A program made the translations under genes and the position numbers. A stretch of DNA of 53,952 nt. It comes from Bacteroidota bacterium. Lineage in GTDB: Bacteria > Bacteroidota > Bacteroidia > Flavobacteriales_D > Crocinitomicaceae. Location: the NCBI GenBank assembly GCA_016868915.1, contig VGFL01000004.1, forward strand, positions 1 through 53,952, written 5' to 3'. This document shows positions 18,580 through 28,078 of the stretch, piece by piece. The stretch's first letter is position 1; every line of letters begins with the position of its first letter. The notes beneath the pieces were generated by a model. That model saw nothing but the letters and a program-made list of their open reading frames with translations, was not told the DNA's origin and did not search any database.

Positions 18580-19659
18580 ATGAATAGTGATACGAAGCAA
18601 AATATTCGTAATCTTTCATTGCCTGATCTTCAAAATTATTTAGAAAGTATTTCAGAAAAAAAATTTCGCGCAAAGCAAATTTTTGAGTGGCTTTGGAAAA
18701 AGAATGTATCCAATTTTGAGGAAATGTCTAATCTGAGTTTTTCTCTGCGTAAATCATTGAAGAACGACTTTTTCATCGATCATATTCTTCTATCTGATCA
18801 ACAAGTGAGCAAAGATGGTACAGTTAAATGTGCTTTTTCGATTGGTGAATCACAAATCGTTGAAGGGGTCATGATTCCAACAACAACACGTTCAACTGCA
18901 TGTATATCTTCACAAGTAGGATGTAGCTTGGCGTGTACATTTTGTGCAACTGGTAGATTGAAATTGCTTCGAAATCTTACACCTGGAGAAATTGTGGACC
19001 AAGTAGTTTATTTGAACCAGTTATCGATTGAAAATCAACAAAGACCACTAACGAACATTGTATATATGGGTATGGGTGAGCCCTTGTTGAATTATAAAAA
19101 TGTACTGAGGTCTACAGAAATTTTATGCTCGCCTGATGGATTAGGAATTTCACCCCGGAGAATTACTGTTTCAACTGCAGGAATAGTTAAAATGATTCGA
19201 AAATTGGGTGATGATCAGGTTCGTTTTAATTTAGCTCTTTCTCTTCATGCCGCAAACGACACAAAGCGAAATAAAATTATGGAGATTAATGAAAGTAATA
19301 ATCTTGCTGAATTGTCACATGCTTTGCGGTATTTTCATGAGAAAACGGGAAGTCGAATTACGTTTGAATATATCATTTTCAAAGATTTTAATGATCAGCC
19401 TGAAGATGCTTATGAATTAGCGAATTTCGCAAAATGTGTTCCTTGTAAGATTAATATCATCGAGTATAATCCAATCGATGACGGTGAATTCCAACAAGCT
19501 ACTGCTGAAAAAGTGAAAGCATTTGCAAGTATTTTAGAAGCAAAAAATATGATTGTCAATGTGAGAAGAAGTAGGGGGAAAGACATTGATGCTGCCTGTG
19601 GACAATTGGCAAATAAAAATAAACCTGCTTTGCAAGAAGGTAGAATTTTAAAGAATTAG
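18580..19659 (+). CDS. rlmN: 23S rRNA (adenine2503-C2)/tRNA methyltransferase RlmN
   Basis: A 359-residue radical-SAM enzyme that adds a methyl group to C2 of A2503 in 23S rRNA and of A37 in some tRNAs. The iron-sulfur motif CSLACTFC and the [11 protein letters not shown] stretch follow it; [23 protein letters not shown] and the C-terminal [16 protein letters not shown] with the catalytic cysteine complete the signature. Length is normal. It sits between dnaN and ruvB. Confidence 0.96.
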   Translation: MNSDTKQNIRNLSLPDLQNYLESISEKKFRAKQIFEWLWKKNVSNFEEMSNLSFSLRKSLKNDFFIDHILLSDQQVSKDGTVKCAFSIGESQIVEGVMIPTTTRSTACISSQVGCSLACTFCATGRLKLLRNLTPGEIVDQVVYLNQLSIENQQRPLTNIVYMGMGEPLLNYKNVLRSTEILCSPDGLGISPRRITVSTAGIVKMIRKLGDDQVRFNLALSLHAANDTKRNKIMEINESNNLAELSHALRYFHEKTGSRITFEYIIFKDFNDQPEDAYELANFAKCVPCKINIIEYNPIDDGEFQQATAEKVKAFASILEAKNMIVNVRRSRGKDIDAACGQLANKNKPALQEGRILKN

Positions 19660-19680
19660 TATACCAAGCAAATCTCTTTG

Positions 19681-19688
19681 TACATTTG
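19681..19688 (+). promoter_or_regulatory. Possible -7 box before ruvB
   Basis: TACATTTG fits TAnnTTTG and lies eight bases before the ruvB ATG, which would give a leaderless or nearly leaderless transcript. A -33 element is not convincing. Confidence 0.35.
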
Positions 19689-19696
19689 TAATACGC

Positions 19697-20719
19697 ATGG
19701 AGGATTCGTTCGATTATAGAGAAGAAGCTGAAAATTCAGGAGAACAAGAATACGATAAAGTCTTGCGACCAAAGTATTTAACTGATTTTTCAGGGCAAGA
19801 TCCAGTTGTTCAAAATCTTGAAATATTCATAAAAGCAGCAAAACTACGGAATGAGCCTCTTGATCATGTACTCGTTCATGGCCCCCCAGGATTAGGGAAA
19901 ACGACTCTGGCAAATATAATTGCAAATGAACTTGGTGTAGGATTTAAAGTCACAAGCGGACCAGTTCTTGATAAAGCGGGGGACTTAGCAGGATTGCTTA
20001 CCAATCTTGCAGAAGGAGATGTATTATTTATCGATGAAATTCACCGCTTGAGTCCAGTAGTGGAGGAATACCTTTATTCTGCCATGGAGGATTACGTGAT
20101 TGATATATTGATCGATTCTGGTGCAAATGCGCGTAGTATTCAAATAAATTTAAATCCTTTTACCCTTATTGGTGCTACCACGAGATCTGGGCTTCTGACT
20201 TCGCCACTACGCGCCAGATTTGGAATAAATTCAAGGCTTGAATATTATGATTCAAAAACCCTTACATTAATAATTGAACGATCGGCTGGGTTACTTAATA
20301 TTGCAATAGATGAAGATGCAGCGTTTAAAATTGCAAGTCGAAGCAGAGGAACACCGCGGATAGCCAATGCCCTCCTAAGAAGAATAAGGGATTTTGCTCA
20401 AATAAAAGGCTCCGGAAAAATAGATGACAAAATAACAGATTTCGCTTTAAATGCACTGAATGTTGATTCTCATGGTTTAGATGAAATGGATATTCGAATT
20501 TTAAAAGTAATAATTGATAAGTTCAATGGTGGCCCAGTTGGTTTAACAACAATTGCAACTGCAATTGGTGAGAATGCGGGAACACTCGAAGAAGTCTACG
20601 AGCCTTTTTTAATTCAAGAAGGTTTCTTGATGAGAACACCAAGGGGAAGAAAGGCCACGGAAAAAGCTTTCAAACATTTGGGTAAGAACCTCGGTTGGAC
20701 GCAGGGAGATCTATTTTAA
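19697..20719 (+). CDS. ruvB: Holliday junction branch migration helicase RuvB
   Basis: A 340-residue AAA+ motor that drives Holliday junction branch migration with RuvA. Walker A is GPPGLGKT (62-69), Walker B is [10 protein letters not shown] (near 110-117), sensor 1 is [10 protein letters not shown], the arginine-finger region is PLRARFGI, and the C-terminal winged helix contains [10 protein letters not shown] and RTPRGRKAT. No ruvA or ruvC is adjacent. The stop codon is followed directly by the queG start. Confidence 0.97.
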   Translation: MEDSFDYREEAENSGEQEYDKVLRPKYLTDFSGQDPVVQNLEIFIKAAKLRNEPLDHVLVHGPPGLGKTTLANIIANELGVGFKVTSGPVLDKAGDLAGLLTNLAEGDVLFIDEIHRLSPVVEEYLYSAMEDYVIDILIDSGANARSIQINLNPFTLIGATTRSGLLTSPLRARFGINSRLEYYDSKTLTLIIERSAGLLNIAIDEDAAFKIASRSRGTPRIANALLRRIRDFAQIKGSGKIDDKITDFALNALNVDSHGLDEMDIRILKVIIDKFNGGPVGLTTIATAIGENAGTLEEVYEPFLIQEGFLMRTPRGRKATEKAFKHLGKNLGWTQGDLF

Positions 20720-21640
20720 ATGAAATCGAATAATTATAAGCAATTAATCAAAAACAAAGCGACTGAACTTGGTTTTTTATATTGTGGTTTTTCAAAAGCA
20801 GATTTTTTAGAAGAAGAAGCCCCTAGATTGGAGAAATGGCTCAACTTAAATTACCATGGTAAAATGAGTTATATGGCCAATTATTTTGATAAGCGACTAG
20901 ATCCAAGGCTATTGGTAGATGATGCAAAAACAGTAATTTCTTTATTGTTAAATTACTATCCGGAAGAAATACAAAATTCAGAAAGTCCAAAAGTTTCTAA
21001 ATATGCTTATGGTGAGGACTATCATACAGTTATAAAAGATAAACTCAGAGAATTTCATCAGTTTTTAAGAGAAAATATTGGAGAAATAAGTGGGCGTGCA
21101 TTTGTAGATTCAGCACCAGTAATGGATAAAGTATGGGCGAAAAAAGCGGGTTTAGGTTGGATAGGTAAGAACTCCAATCTGATTCACCCGAATGAAGGGA
21201 GCTTTTTCTTCATTGCTGAACTTATTATTGACCTTGAAATTGAACCTGATGGACCGATGAAAGATTTTTGCGGTACATGCACAAAATGTATTGACTCCTG
21301 TCCAACAGAGGCTATTGTTCAACCTTATTTAGTTGATGGTTCAAAATGTATTTCTTACCTTACCATTGAGTTGAAAGATGAATTACTTCCGAATGAGTTC
21401 AAAGGGAAGATGGATAATTGGATGTTTGGCTGCGATATTTGTCAAGATGTTTGTCCGTGGAATCGTTTTTCAAAAAGCACGAATGAAACAAGGTTTAAAC
21501 CCAATCCCATATTACTTGAGTTAACTACAAATCAGTGGCAAGAACTTAATGAAGATGTTTTTAATCAATTATTCAAGCTAAGTGCTGTAAAACGAACAAA
21601 ATTGAATGGTTTAAAGCGCAACATCAAATTTCTCGGGTAA
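20720..21640 (+). CDS. queG: Epoxyqueuosine reductase
   Basis: A 306-residue enzyme that reduces epoxyqueuosine to queuosine at position 34 of tRNA, the last step of that pathway. Two ferredoxin-type iron-sulfur motifs are visible, [12 protein letters not shown] and [11 protein letters not shown], and the catalytic/cobalamin region includes [24 protein letters not shown]. The start follows ruvB without a gap. The related enzyme Tgt is encoded about 21 kb away in this window. It converges on gldH with only three bases between stop codons. Confidence 0.94.
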   Translation: MKSNNYKQLIKNKATELGFLYCGFSKADFLEEEAPRLEKWLNLNYHGKMSYMANYFDKRLDPRLLVDDAKTVISLLLNYYPEEIQNSESPKVSKYAYGEDYHTVIKDKLREFHQFLRENIGEISGRAFVDSAPVMDKVWAKKAGLGWIGKNSNLIHPNEGSFFFIAELIIDLEIEPDGPMKDFCGTCTKCIDSCPTEAIVQPYLVDGSKCISYLTIELKDELLPNEFKGKMDNWMFGCDICQDVCPWNRFSKSTNETRFKPNPILLELTTNQWQELNEDVFNQLFKLSAVKRTKLNGLKRNIKFLG

Positions 21641-21643
21641 GCG

Positions 21644-22117
21644 CTATTTCTTCATGGAATTAATTTCAGACTCGCGAACGGTGAAAGATACATCAAGTAC
21701 ATCAGTTAATTCTTTTTCGACGGTTGCCAGTTCCAAAACAAAGGTATATTTTCCAACTTGTGGCATTTTTCGATTTGCAAACTTTATGTAATGTTCAATT
21801 GTACTTCCTGTTTTATTTCCCATCCACCGGCCAGAATCATCTGCAATTTTCACCTGAAGAGGTTCCTTTCCTGTTTTTCCTTTTGGTGGAGTAGAATGCA
21901 GAAACAACCACATATTGCTGTATGAATATGAAGTATTGGTTCGAATAACAAATAGAAAGTCATACAATTTTGTTGTATCTTTCAAATCAACAGTAAATTG
22001 AGGTTTATTTTTTTTTTGCCATGTCTCATTTGCAAATTCATACGATTGATTAACGATTGAGTTATCGCCACAAGAAGTGAGAAAGAGAGACAGAATTATA
22101 AAATAAACAATCTTCAT
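21644..22117 (-). CDS. gldH: Gliding motility lipoprotein GldH
   Basis: A 157-residue lipoprotein (signal ending in FLTSC, Cys 16). The body matches GldH: VNQSYEFANETW, YDFLFVIRTNTSYSYSNMWLF and a SGRWMGNKTGS segment. In Flavobacterium GldH is required for gliding and for chitin use through the T9SS machinery. It follows the ricT-like gene by 18 bases on the minus strand, an arrangement I recall as usual in Flavobacteriia. Presence of a gene does not prove that the cell glides. Confidence 0.9.
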   Translation of the reverse strand: MKIVYFIILSLFLTSCGDNSIVNQSYEFANETWQKKNKPQFTVDLKDTTKLYDFLFVIRTNTSYSYSNMWLFLHSTPPKGKTGKEPLQVKIADDSGRWMGNKTGSTIEHYIKFANRKMPQVGKYTFVLELATVEKELTDVLDVSFTVRESEINSMKK

Positions 22118-22135
22118 TTTCTTACTTTTGCATTA

Positions 22136-23311
22136 TTAAATCGAATTTGGTTTTCCTTGCTGTCTGTTAAAATTATTTCCACCAAACGGCTTCTTTTTTT
22201 TCTTTTTCTTTTTAAACGAATTTTCGAAACGATTCAGGCTATCTTGACCAACTACATTTTCGTATCCCGGCTCAACTAATTTTTCAGCTTTTTCAATTGA
22301 CTCTGTAAATTCCTTCAAGTCCTTAGGCAATTTGCCGTCTTTATTCATTTTTATGATGTCTTTAACCTTATCTGGGGTCAAAGAAATCATTCCCATTTCT
22401 CCCTCGTAAGCAAACCACATTTGACGTTTAAAGACATCGGTTTTTATGTGAAATGCATTTCCTTTTTCAGTTTTTAAGCGTATGTCAGATTTCGGGAATT
22501 CTTTGATGGCATCCATATACATATCCAACTCGTAGTTCAAGCAGCATTTTAATTTACCACATTGACCGGCGAGTTTTTGCGGATTCAATGAAAGTTGTTG
22601 GTAACGAGCGGCTGATGTAGAAACAGTTCTAAAATCGGTAAGCCACGTTGAACAACACAATTCTCTTCCGCATGAACCAATTCCCCCTAAACGAGAGGCT
22701 TCTTGACGCGAACCAATTTGACGCATTTCAACGCGAATCTTAAATTTATCAGCCATGTCTTTAATGAGTTGACGAAAATCAACGCGACCTTCAGCTGTGT
22801 AATAAAATGTGGCTTTTGAAAGGTCCGCTTGGTATTCAACGTCTGAAATTTTCATTTCAAGTTTCAAGTTAACAGCCAATGAACGCGCTTGATACATGAC
22901 ATCTTTTTCTAAGGTGCGTCCTTGTATCCATTTATCGATTTCAGCTTGATTTGCAATGCGTAAGATTTTCTTGGATTCCAGTGGTTTTAAATCCGGTGCT
23001 TTTTTTCGTATTTGAATGCGCGCAAGTTCACCACCAACTGAAACAACTCCCACGTCGTATCCTGGAGAAGCTTCTACAACAACGACGTCACCTACTTGTA
23101 AACTAAGATTATTACTATTTCTGAAAAAACCTTTTCGGCTATTTTTAAAACGAACTTCATACATTTCAAATGGCGAAACACCCTCACCAAGCGACATATT
23201 TCCGAGCCAGTCAAAAACATCTAATTTATTGCATCCTCCGGAGCTACAGGTTCCATTATTTTTACATCCTCTCGGCGTACCTCCTTCACTTGAACACGAT
23301 GAACAACCCAT
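22136..23311 (-). CDS. PSP1-domain protein, RicT/YaaT-like
   Basis: A 391-residue cytoplasmic protein. The N-terminus is cysteine-rich (C3, C6, C16, C22, C27) with glycine and serine between, then a PSP1 domain (ARSLAVNLKLEMKISDVEY, FYYTAEGRVDFRQLIKDMA) followed by CGRELCCSTWL and CGKLKCCLNYE, which in Bacillus RicT/YaaT help bind iron-sulfur clusters. The C-terminus is a basic Lys-rich tail. RicT acts in Bacillus with RicA and RicF on mRNA processing; those partners are not seen here. The role in Bacteroidota is unclear. It precedes gldH by 18 bases. Confidence 0.85.
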   Translation of the reverse strand: MGCSSCSSEGGTPRGCKNNGTCSSGGCNKLDVFDWLGNMSLGEGVSPFEMYEVRFKNSRKGFFRNSNNLSLQVGDVVVVEASPGYDVGVVSVGGELARIQIRKKAPDLKPLESKKILRIANQAEIDKWIQGRTLEKDVMYQARSLAVNLKLEMKISDVEYQADLSKATFYYTAEGRVDFRQLIKDMADKFKIRVEMRQIGSRQEASRLGGIGSCGRELCCSTWLTDFRTVSTSAARYQQLSLNPQKLAGQCGKLKCCLNYELDMYMDAIKEFPKSDIRLKTEKGNAFHIKTDVFKRQMWFAYEGEMGMISLTPDKVKDIIKMNKDGKLPKDLKEFTESIEKAEKLVEPGYENVVGQDSLNRFENSFKKKKKKKKPFGGNNFNRQQGKPNSI

Positions 23312-23441
23312 ATCTTTTAAATTCTCGTAAAGATAACAATTAATTAAGAAAGATAGATTGTGGAAAAATTAGATACGAGAAATTATGGAAAAAATCTATG
23401 ATAACGTTTGGGCTACTTTACCTAAGTAGGCTATTGATTTT

Positions 23442-24005
23442 TTACACCGTCATGATATCCTTCTCTTTCAAATCGAGAAGATCATCGATTTTTTTTATAA
23501 AACCATTGGTGATTTGTTGAATTTCTTCCTCTGCATCTTTTGTCATGTCTTCTGATAAACCTTCATTTTTTAGGTCTTTAATTATATCCATGGCATCTTT
23601 GCGGTGGTTGCGAATTCCAACTTTTGCATGTTCACCCTCTGCTTTGGCTTTTTTAACTAAGTCGCGTCGTCGTTCTTCGGTTAATGGTGGAACGGAAATT
23701 AATAATGTTTCACCATTATTTTGAGGATTGAGACCTAAATTAGCATTCATAATTCCCTTAGCAATTTCATTAAGCATACTTTTCTCCCAAGGTTGGACCG
23801 TGATTGTTCGGGCGTCCATCGTTGAAATATTCGCTACTTGTTGAATGGCTGTCGGTAATCCGTAGTATTCCACCATTACACCATTTAACATGGCAGGAGT
23901 TGCTTTTCCAGCACGAATACGTGAAAGTTCGTTTTCTAAATGCGTTAAGGTTTTTGAATTTGAACTTTTAAACTCGTCAAAAATTAAATCTAAATCTTCA
24001 ATCAT
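23442..24005 (-). CDS. frr: Ribosome recycling factor
   Basis: A 187-residue protein of normal length for RRF, which with EF-G splits the post-termination ribosome. Typical segments are LSRIRAGKATPAML, ARTITVQPWEKSML, ISVPPLTEERRRDLVKKA and IRNHRKDAM. It follows pyrH by 11 bases, a common operon order. Confidence 0.97.
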   Translation of the reverse strand: MIEDLDLIFDEFKSSNSKTLTHLENELSRIRAGKATPAMLNGVMVEYYGLPTAIQQVANISTMDARTITVQPWEKSMLNEIAKGIMNANLGLNPQNNGETLLISVPPLTEERRRDLVKKAKAEGEHAKVGIRNHRKDAMDIIKDLKNEGLSEDMTKDAEEEIQQITNGFIKKIDDLLDLKEKDIMTV

Positions 24006-24016
24006 TTTATCGTGAA

Positions 24017-24724
24017 TTAGTTTCTAACAATTGTTCCAACTTGTTCTCCAGAAATTAATTTTTGTAAATTGCCCGGTGTGTCCATGTCAAAGACGATAAT
24101 AGGTAGATTATTTTCCTTACATAGTGTGAAAGCCGTCATATCCATAATTTTTAATCCTTTCTTGTAAACATCGTCAAACGATATAAAATCAAATTTGGTA
24201 GCTGTTTTATCTTTTTCCGGATCAGCTGAGTAAATGCCATCCACACGCGTTCCTTTTAGGATAACATCGGCATTTATTTCAATGGCTCGTAATGATGCTG
24301 CTGAATCAGTGGTGAAAAACGGATTTCCGGTGCCTGCGCCAAAAATTACAACACGCCCCTTCTCAAGATGTCGTACAGCTCTTCGACGCACGAAAGGTTC
24401 TGAAATTTCTCGCATTTCGATGGCAGACATTAAACGAGTTTTTACACCAACAGATTCCAATGAGGCCTGTAAAGCCATGGAATTAATCATAGTTGCCAAC
24501 ATGCCCATATAATCTCCGTGTGTGCGATCCATCCCTCCTTCTTCAGCCTGAACACCGCGAAAAATATTTCCGCCACCGACAACAATTGCCACCTCTATAC
24601 CTTGGTCAAAAACTTCTTTGATTTGTTTTGCATATTGTGCTAAACGCTCATTGTCAATACCAAATTGCTTATTACCCATCAGCGATTCGCCGCTAAGTTT
24701 TAGAAGGATTCTTTTATAATTCAT
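24017..24724 (-). CDS. pyrH: UMP kinase
   Basis: A 235-residue amino-acid-kinase-fold enzyme that phosphorylates UMP to UDP. Signatures are [14 protein letters not shown] at the N-terminus, [23 protein letters not shown] and the uridine-site region [10 protein letters not shown]. Length is normal. It forms a pair with frr. A TATCTTTA box on the minus strand lies 17-24 bases before its start. Confidence 0.96.
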   Translation of the reverse strand: MNYKRILLKLSGESLMGNKQFGIDNERLAQYAKQIKEVFDQGIEVAIVVGGGNIFRGVQAEEGGMDRTHGDYMGMLATMINSMALQASLESVGVKTRLMSAIEMREISEPFVRRRAVRHLEKGRVVIFGAGTGNPFFTTDSAASLRAIEINADVILKGTRVDGIYSADPEKDKTATKFDFISFDDVYKKGLKIMDMTAFTLCKENNLPIIVFDMDTPGNLQKLISGEQVGTIVRN

Positions 24725-24779
24725 GTGTGAAATTTCGCGTTAAAGATACAATTTTATCGATTAAATTAAAGATAATCTA

Positions 24780-27407
24780 TTAGCCTCCCGTCAATTTCTT
24801 GATTTCATGCAACTTCATCAACGCCTCAACCGGAGTTAGCGAGTTAATGTCAATTTGAATTAATTCATCGTGAATTTGCTCTAAAACAGGATCGTTTAAT
24901 TGGAAAAAACTAAGTTGCATATTGGCTGTATCTGCTTTTGCAGATTTCTTTTTTGTAGGTTGATTTCCAACTTGTTGGTGCGATGATTCCAATTCTTTTA
25001 ATACTTCCTCAGCACGAGAAACAACTATTGGTGGCATTCCTGCAATGCGCGCCACGTGGATTCCAAATGAATGTTCACTTCCGCCTTCAACGAGTTTGCG
25101 AAGAAATAATATTCGTTTACCAATTTCCTTTATAGAAACCGTGTAGTTTTTAATGCGCGAATAATGCTTGGTCATTTCATTCAACTCGTGGTAGTGTGTA
25201 GCAAAAAGTGTTTTACATTTTGCTTTTGGATTTTCGTGCAAAAATTCTGCAATCGCCCAAGCAATGGAAATTCCATCGTACGTACTTGTTCCGCGACCAA
25301 TTTCATCCAACAAGATCAAACTTCGGGGTGAAATATTATTCAAGATACTCGCTGTTTCGTTCATTTCTACCATGAATGTTGATTCACCGGATGAAATATT
25401 ATCCGAAGCACCAACTCGTGTAAAGACCTTGTCAATCAAACCAATTTTTGCTGATTCCGCCGGAACAAAAGAACCCATTTGAGCCATTAAAACAATTAAA
25501 GCTGTTTGACGCAAAATCGCACTTTTACCACTCATGTTTGGACCGGTTATCATCATAATTTGCAAATCAGAATTCGACAGTCTCAAGTCATTTGGAACAT
25601 ATTCTTCTCCTGTTTTTAATTGCTTTTCAATCACCGGATGGCGACCATTTTTAAATTCTAAATCAAAACTTTCGTTGATTTCTGGTTTGCAATAGTTATT
25701 TTCAGTTGCCAACTGCGCAAATGAACTTAAGCAATCAATACGTGCTATCAATAAGGCATTTTCTTGCACTTGCAAAATGAATTGAGCGACCTGTTGAATA
25801 ACTTCCTGGAATAATGTTGACTCAATTTGATGAATTCGATCTTCTGCACCCAAGATTTTTGTTTCGTATTCCTTTAGTTCTTCCGTAATGTAGCGCTCTG
25901 CATTTACCAACGTCTGCTTGCGAATCCAATTTTCCGGAACTTTATCTTTGTGCGTATTTCGAACTTCAATGTAGTATCCAAAAACATTATTAAAAGCAAT
26001 CCGAAGACTTGAAATTCCAGTTATTTCTGCTTCTCGTTTTTGAAGTTCTTCTAAATACTCCTTACCATTTTCGCGAATGTTTCGAATTTCATCCAATTCG
26101 GCGTGAAATCCAGTTCGAATCACAGGACCTTTTCCAACCATAATTGCCGGTTCATCAGTCAGTTGTATTTGAATGATTTCAATCAATTCGTTGCATTCAT
26201 GCAAGCGTCCAATTAAATAATCAACTGCTTTATTTTTGGAATTTTGAAGCAGTTTTTTTAGCGGAACAACTTGTTGAAGAGTTCTTTTGAGTTGTACCAA
26301 TTCTTTTGGATTCACTTTCCCAACGGCTACTTTTGAAATTAAGCGTTCCAAATCACCAATATCACTGAGAATTTCGCGAATCGACTGGTTTTTTTCAGAA
26401 TCGTTCTTTAGGAACTCTACAAAATCTAAACGTTCTTGAATGGGTTTGCTATGTTTTAGGGGTAGTACAATCCAACGCCGCATCATTCTTCCACCCATTG
26501 GCGTGAGCGTATTATCGATTACATCAGCCAAGGTCGTTGCGTTCTCATGTGGTGAATGAAGTAATTCTAGATTGCGAACGGTAAAACGATCTAACCAAAC
26601 GTATTTGTCTTCTTCAATGCGATTTAGAACTGTTATGTGACCGAGATTAGCATGTTGATTTTCATTCAAATAATGCAAAATTGCTCCAGCAGCTATAATG
26701 CCCAAATCCAAATTTTCTAATCCAAAACCTTTCAGTGATTTTGTTCCGAAATGCTTGTTCAAACTCTCGAGAGCGAAATCACTTGTAAAGACCCAATCAT
26801 CGAAACGAAATGTATAATAGTTTCCGACAAATTTTTCTGAGAATTCCTTCGATTTATTTCGTTGATAAACAATTTCAGTCGGTTCAAAGCTTCCAATTAA
26901 TTTGTCTAAATATTCTTGATTTCCTTGCGCAACTAAAAATTCGCCTGTTGATACATCCAAAAAAGAAATTCCGTGTTCGTTTTTACCCAAATGAATGGCG
27001 CACAAGAAGTTATTTTTTCCTTTTTCGAGAACTTGATCGTTAAAAGCAACACCCGGAGTTACCAATTCAGTAACCCCTCTTTTGACAATGGATTTAGTCA
27101 TTTTTGGATCTTCCAATTGATCACATACGGCTACGCGTTGACCTGCACGCACCAATTTTGGCAGATACACTTCCAACGAATGATGAGGAAAACCTGCTAA
27201 CTCAATTTCAGCCGCAGCACCATTTTTTCGTTTCGTTAAAACTATTCCTAAAATTTTGGAAGTTTTAATGGCATCCTCGCCAAAGGTTTCATAAAAATCA
27301 CCTACGCGAAAAAGTAACAAAGCCTCTGGATGACGCGCTTTAATTTGATTATATTGCTTCATCAAGGGTGTTTCCGTGTAATTTTTTTCTTCCGATACCT
27401 TCGACAA
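24780..27407 (-). CDS. mutS: DNA mismatch repair protein MutS
   Basis: An 875-residue MutS. The N-terminal mismatch-recognition motif is present with Phe38 and Glu40 (DFYETF), the Walker A motif is TGPNMSGKS near residue 620, and later ABC-type motifs include STFMVEMNETA, LILLDEIGRGTSTYDG and LFATHYHEL. It recognises mispairs and starts repair with MutL. The length and domain order are canonical for bacterial MutS1. Confidence 0.97.
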   Translation of the reverse strand: MSKVSEEKNYTETPLMKQYNQIKARHPEALLLFRVGDFYETFGEDAIKTSKILGIVLTKRKNGAAAEIELAGFPHHSLEVYLPKLVRAGQRVAVCDQLEDPKMTKSIVKRGVTELVTPGVAFNDQVLEKGKNNFLCAIHLGKNEHGISFLDVSTGEFLVAQGNQEYLDKLIGSFEPTEIVYQRNKSKEFSEKFVGNYYTFRFDDWVFTSDFALESLNKHFGTKSLKGFGLENLDLGIIAAGAILHYLNENQHANLGHITVLNRIEEDKYVWLDRFTVRNLELLHSPHENATTLADVIDNTLTPMGGRMMRRWIVLPLKHSKPIQERLDFVEFLKNDSEKNQSIREILSDIGDLERLISKVAVGKVNPKELVQLKRTLQQVVPLKKLLQNSKNKAVDYLIGRLHECNELIEIIQIQLTDEPAIMVGKGPVIRTGFHAELDEIRNIRENGKEYLEELQKREAEITGISSLRIAFNNVFGYYIEVRNTHKDKVPENWIRKQTLVNAERYITEELKEYETKILGAEDRIHQIESTLFQEVIQQVAQFILQVQENALLIARIDCLSSFAQLATENNYCKPEINESFDLEFKNGRHPVIEKQLKTGEEYVPNDLRLSNSDLQIMMITGPNMSGKSAILRQTALIVLMAQMGSFVPAESAKIGLIDKVFTRVGASDNISSGESTFMVEMNETASILNNISPRSLILLDEIGRGTSTYDGISIAWAIAEFLHENPKAKCKTLFATHYHELNEMTKHYSRIKNYTVSIKEIGKRILFLRKLVEGGSEHSFGIHVARIAGMPPIVVSRAEEVLKELESSHQQVGNQPTKKKSAKADTANMQLSFFQLNDPVLEQIHDELIQIDINSLTPVEALMKLHEIKKLTGG

Positions 27408-27435
27408 GTGAAAAGTTTTTATGATTTTTGAGCCG

Positions 27436-27466
27436 TAAAGATAAAATCAAGTAAATGGAGTTCAAA
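27436..27466 (-). promoter_or_regulatory. mutS promoter (TTTG-N19-TAtcTTTA)
   Basis: On the minus strand TTTG (plus 27463-27466) and TATCTTTA (plus 27436-27443) are separated by 19 bases, close to the Bacteroidota sigma-A consensus TTTG...TAnnTTTG. It lies just upstream of the mutS start. Confidence 0.6.
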
Positions 27467-27492
27467 GTAAAAACTCAATTTCTTATCAACAG

Positions 27493-28023
27493 ATGAATAG
27501 AAAACTCAAATTGTGGGAACTTAATCGAATTGATGAAGAAGGGTTCAAAAAACAAAAGAAATTTCCAATAACTGTAGTACTTGACGATATTCGTTCGTTC
27601 AATAATGTGGGATCATTTTTCCGCACCTGTGATGCATTCAACATCGAAAAAATTTATTTGTGTGGAATCACTCCAAAACCACCACATAGAGACATTCAAA
27701 AAACGGCCATAGGCGCCACTGAAAGCGTAGAATGGGAGTATCGTGAATCGATTGAAGAACTCATTATCCAGCTTAAATTACAAGGAAAGATTATTTGTTC
27801 CATTGAGCAATCTGAAGAAACAATTATGTTGAATAATTCTCAGGAAATAAAATCTCAAGATGTAGTGCTTGTTTTTGGAAATGAAGTAAACGGTGTGAAC
27901 CAAAAAATTATAAACCATTCAGAGTATGTTATTGAAATTCCACAATATGGAACAAAACATAGTTTGAATGTCAGTGTTTGTGCGGGAGTTATTTTGTGGG
28001 AATTTATTAGGGGCATCAGTTAG
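27493..28023 (+). CDS. TrmH/SpoU-family RNA methyltransferase
   Basis: A 176-residue SPOUT methyltransferase that uses SAM to methylate a ribose 2'-OH in tRNA or rRNA. Motif 1 is the NNVGSFFRTCDAF region, motif 2 VLVFGNEVNGV and motif 3 IPQYGTKHSLNVSVCAG, which together build the trefoil knot. It lacks the N-terminal substrate-binding domain of RlmB, so it is a minimal form; the target base cannot be assigned. The gene is followed by a strong hairpin terminator. Confidence 0.88.
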   Translation: MNRKLKLWELNRIDEEGFKKQKKFPITVVLDDIRSFNNVGSFFRTCDAFNIEKIYLCGITPKPPHRDIQKTAIGATESVEWEYRESIEELIIQLKLQGKIICSIEQSEETIMLNNSQEIKSQDVVLVFGNEVNGVNQKIINHSEYVIEIPQYGTKHSLNVSVCAGVILWEFIRGIS

Positions 28024-28026
28024 CGC

Positions 28027-28065
28027 AAAAAAAAACGAGAACCCGAAAGTTCTCGCCTTTTCTTA
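28027..28065. terminator. Bidirectional intrinsic terminator
   Basis: CGAGAAC and GTTCTCG form a perfect 7-bp stem with loop CCGAAA (28036-28055). An A-run precedes and CCTTTTCTT follows, so the hairpin can end both the TrmH-family transcript and the convergent rhodopsin transcript. Confidence 0.85.
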
Positions 28066-28078
28066 TTAACTAAAAAAA

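Noticed and set aside
23395-23440. Hairpin CTACTT-TACCT-AAGTAG between frr and ricT-like gene
   Set aside because: The stem is short and breaks at a G-G pair, and it is not followed by a T-run on the transcribed (minus) strand, so I do not call a terminator.
24741-24748. TATCTTTA box before pyrH as a full promoter
   Set aside because: The -7 box is plausible but no TTTG lies at 19-23 bases, so I mention it only in the pyrH entry.
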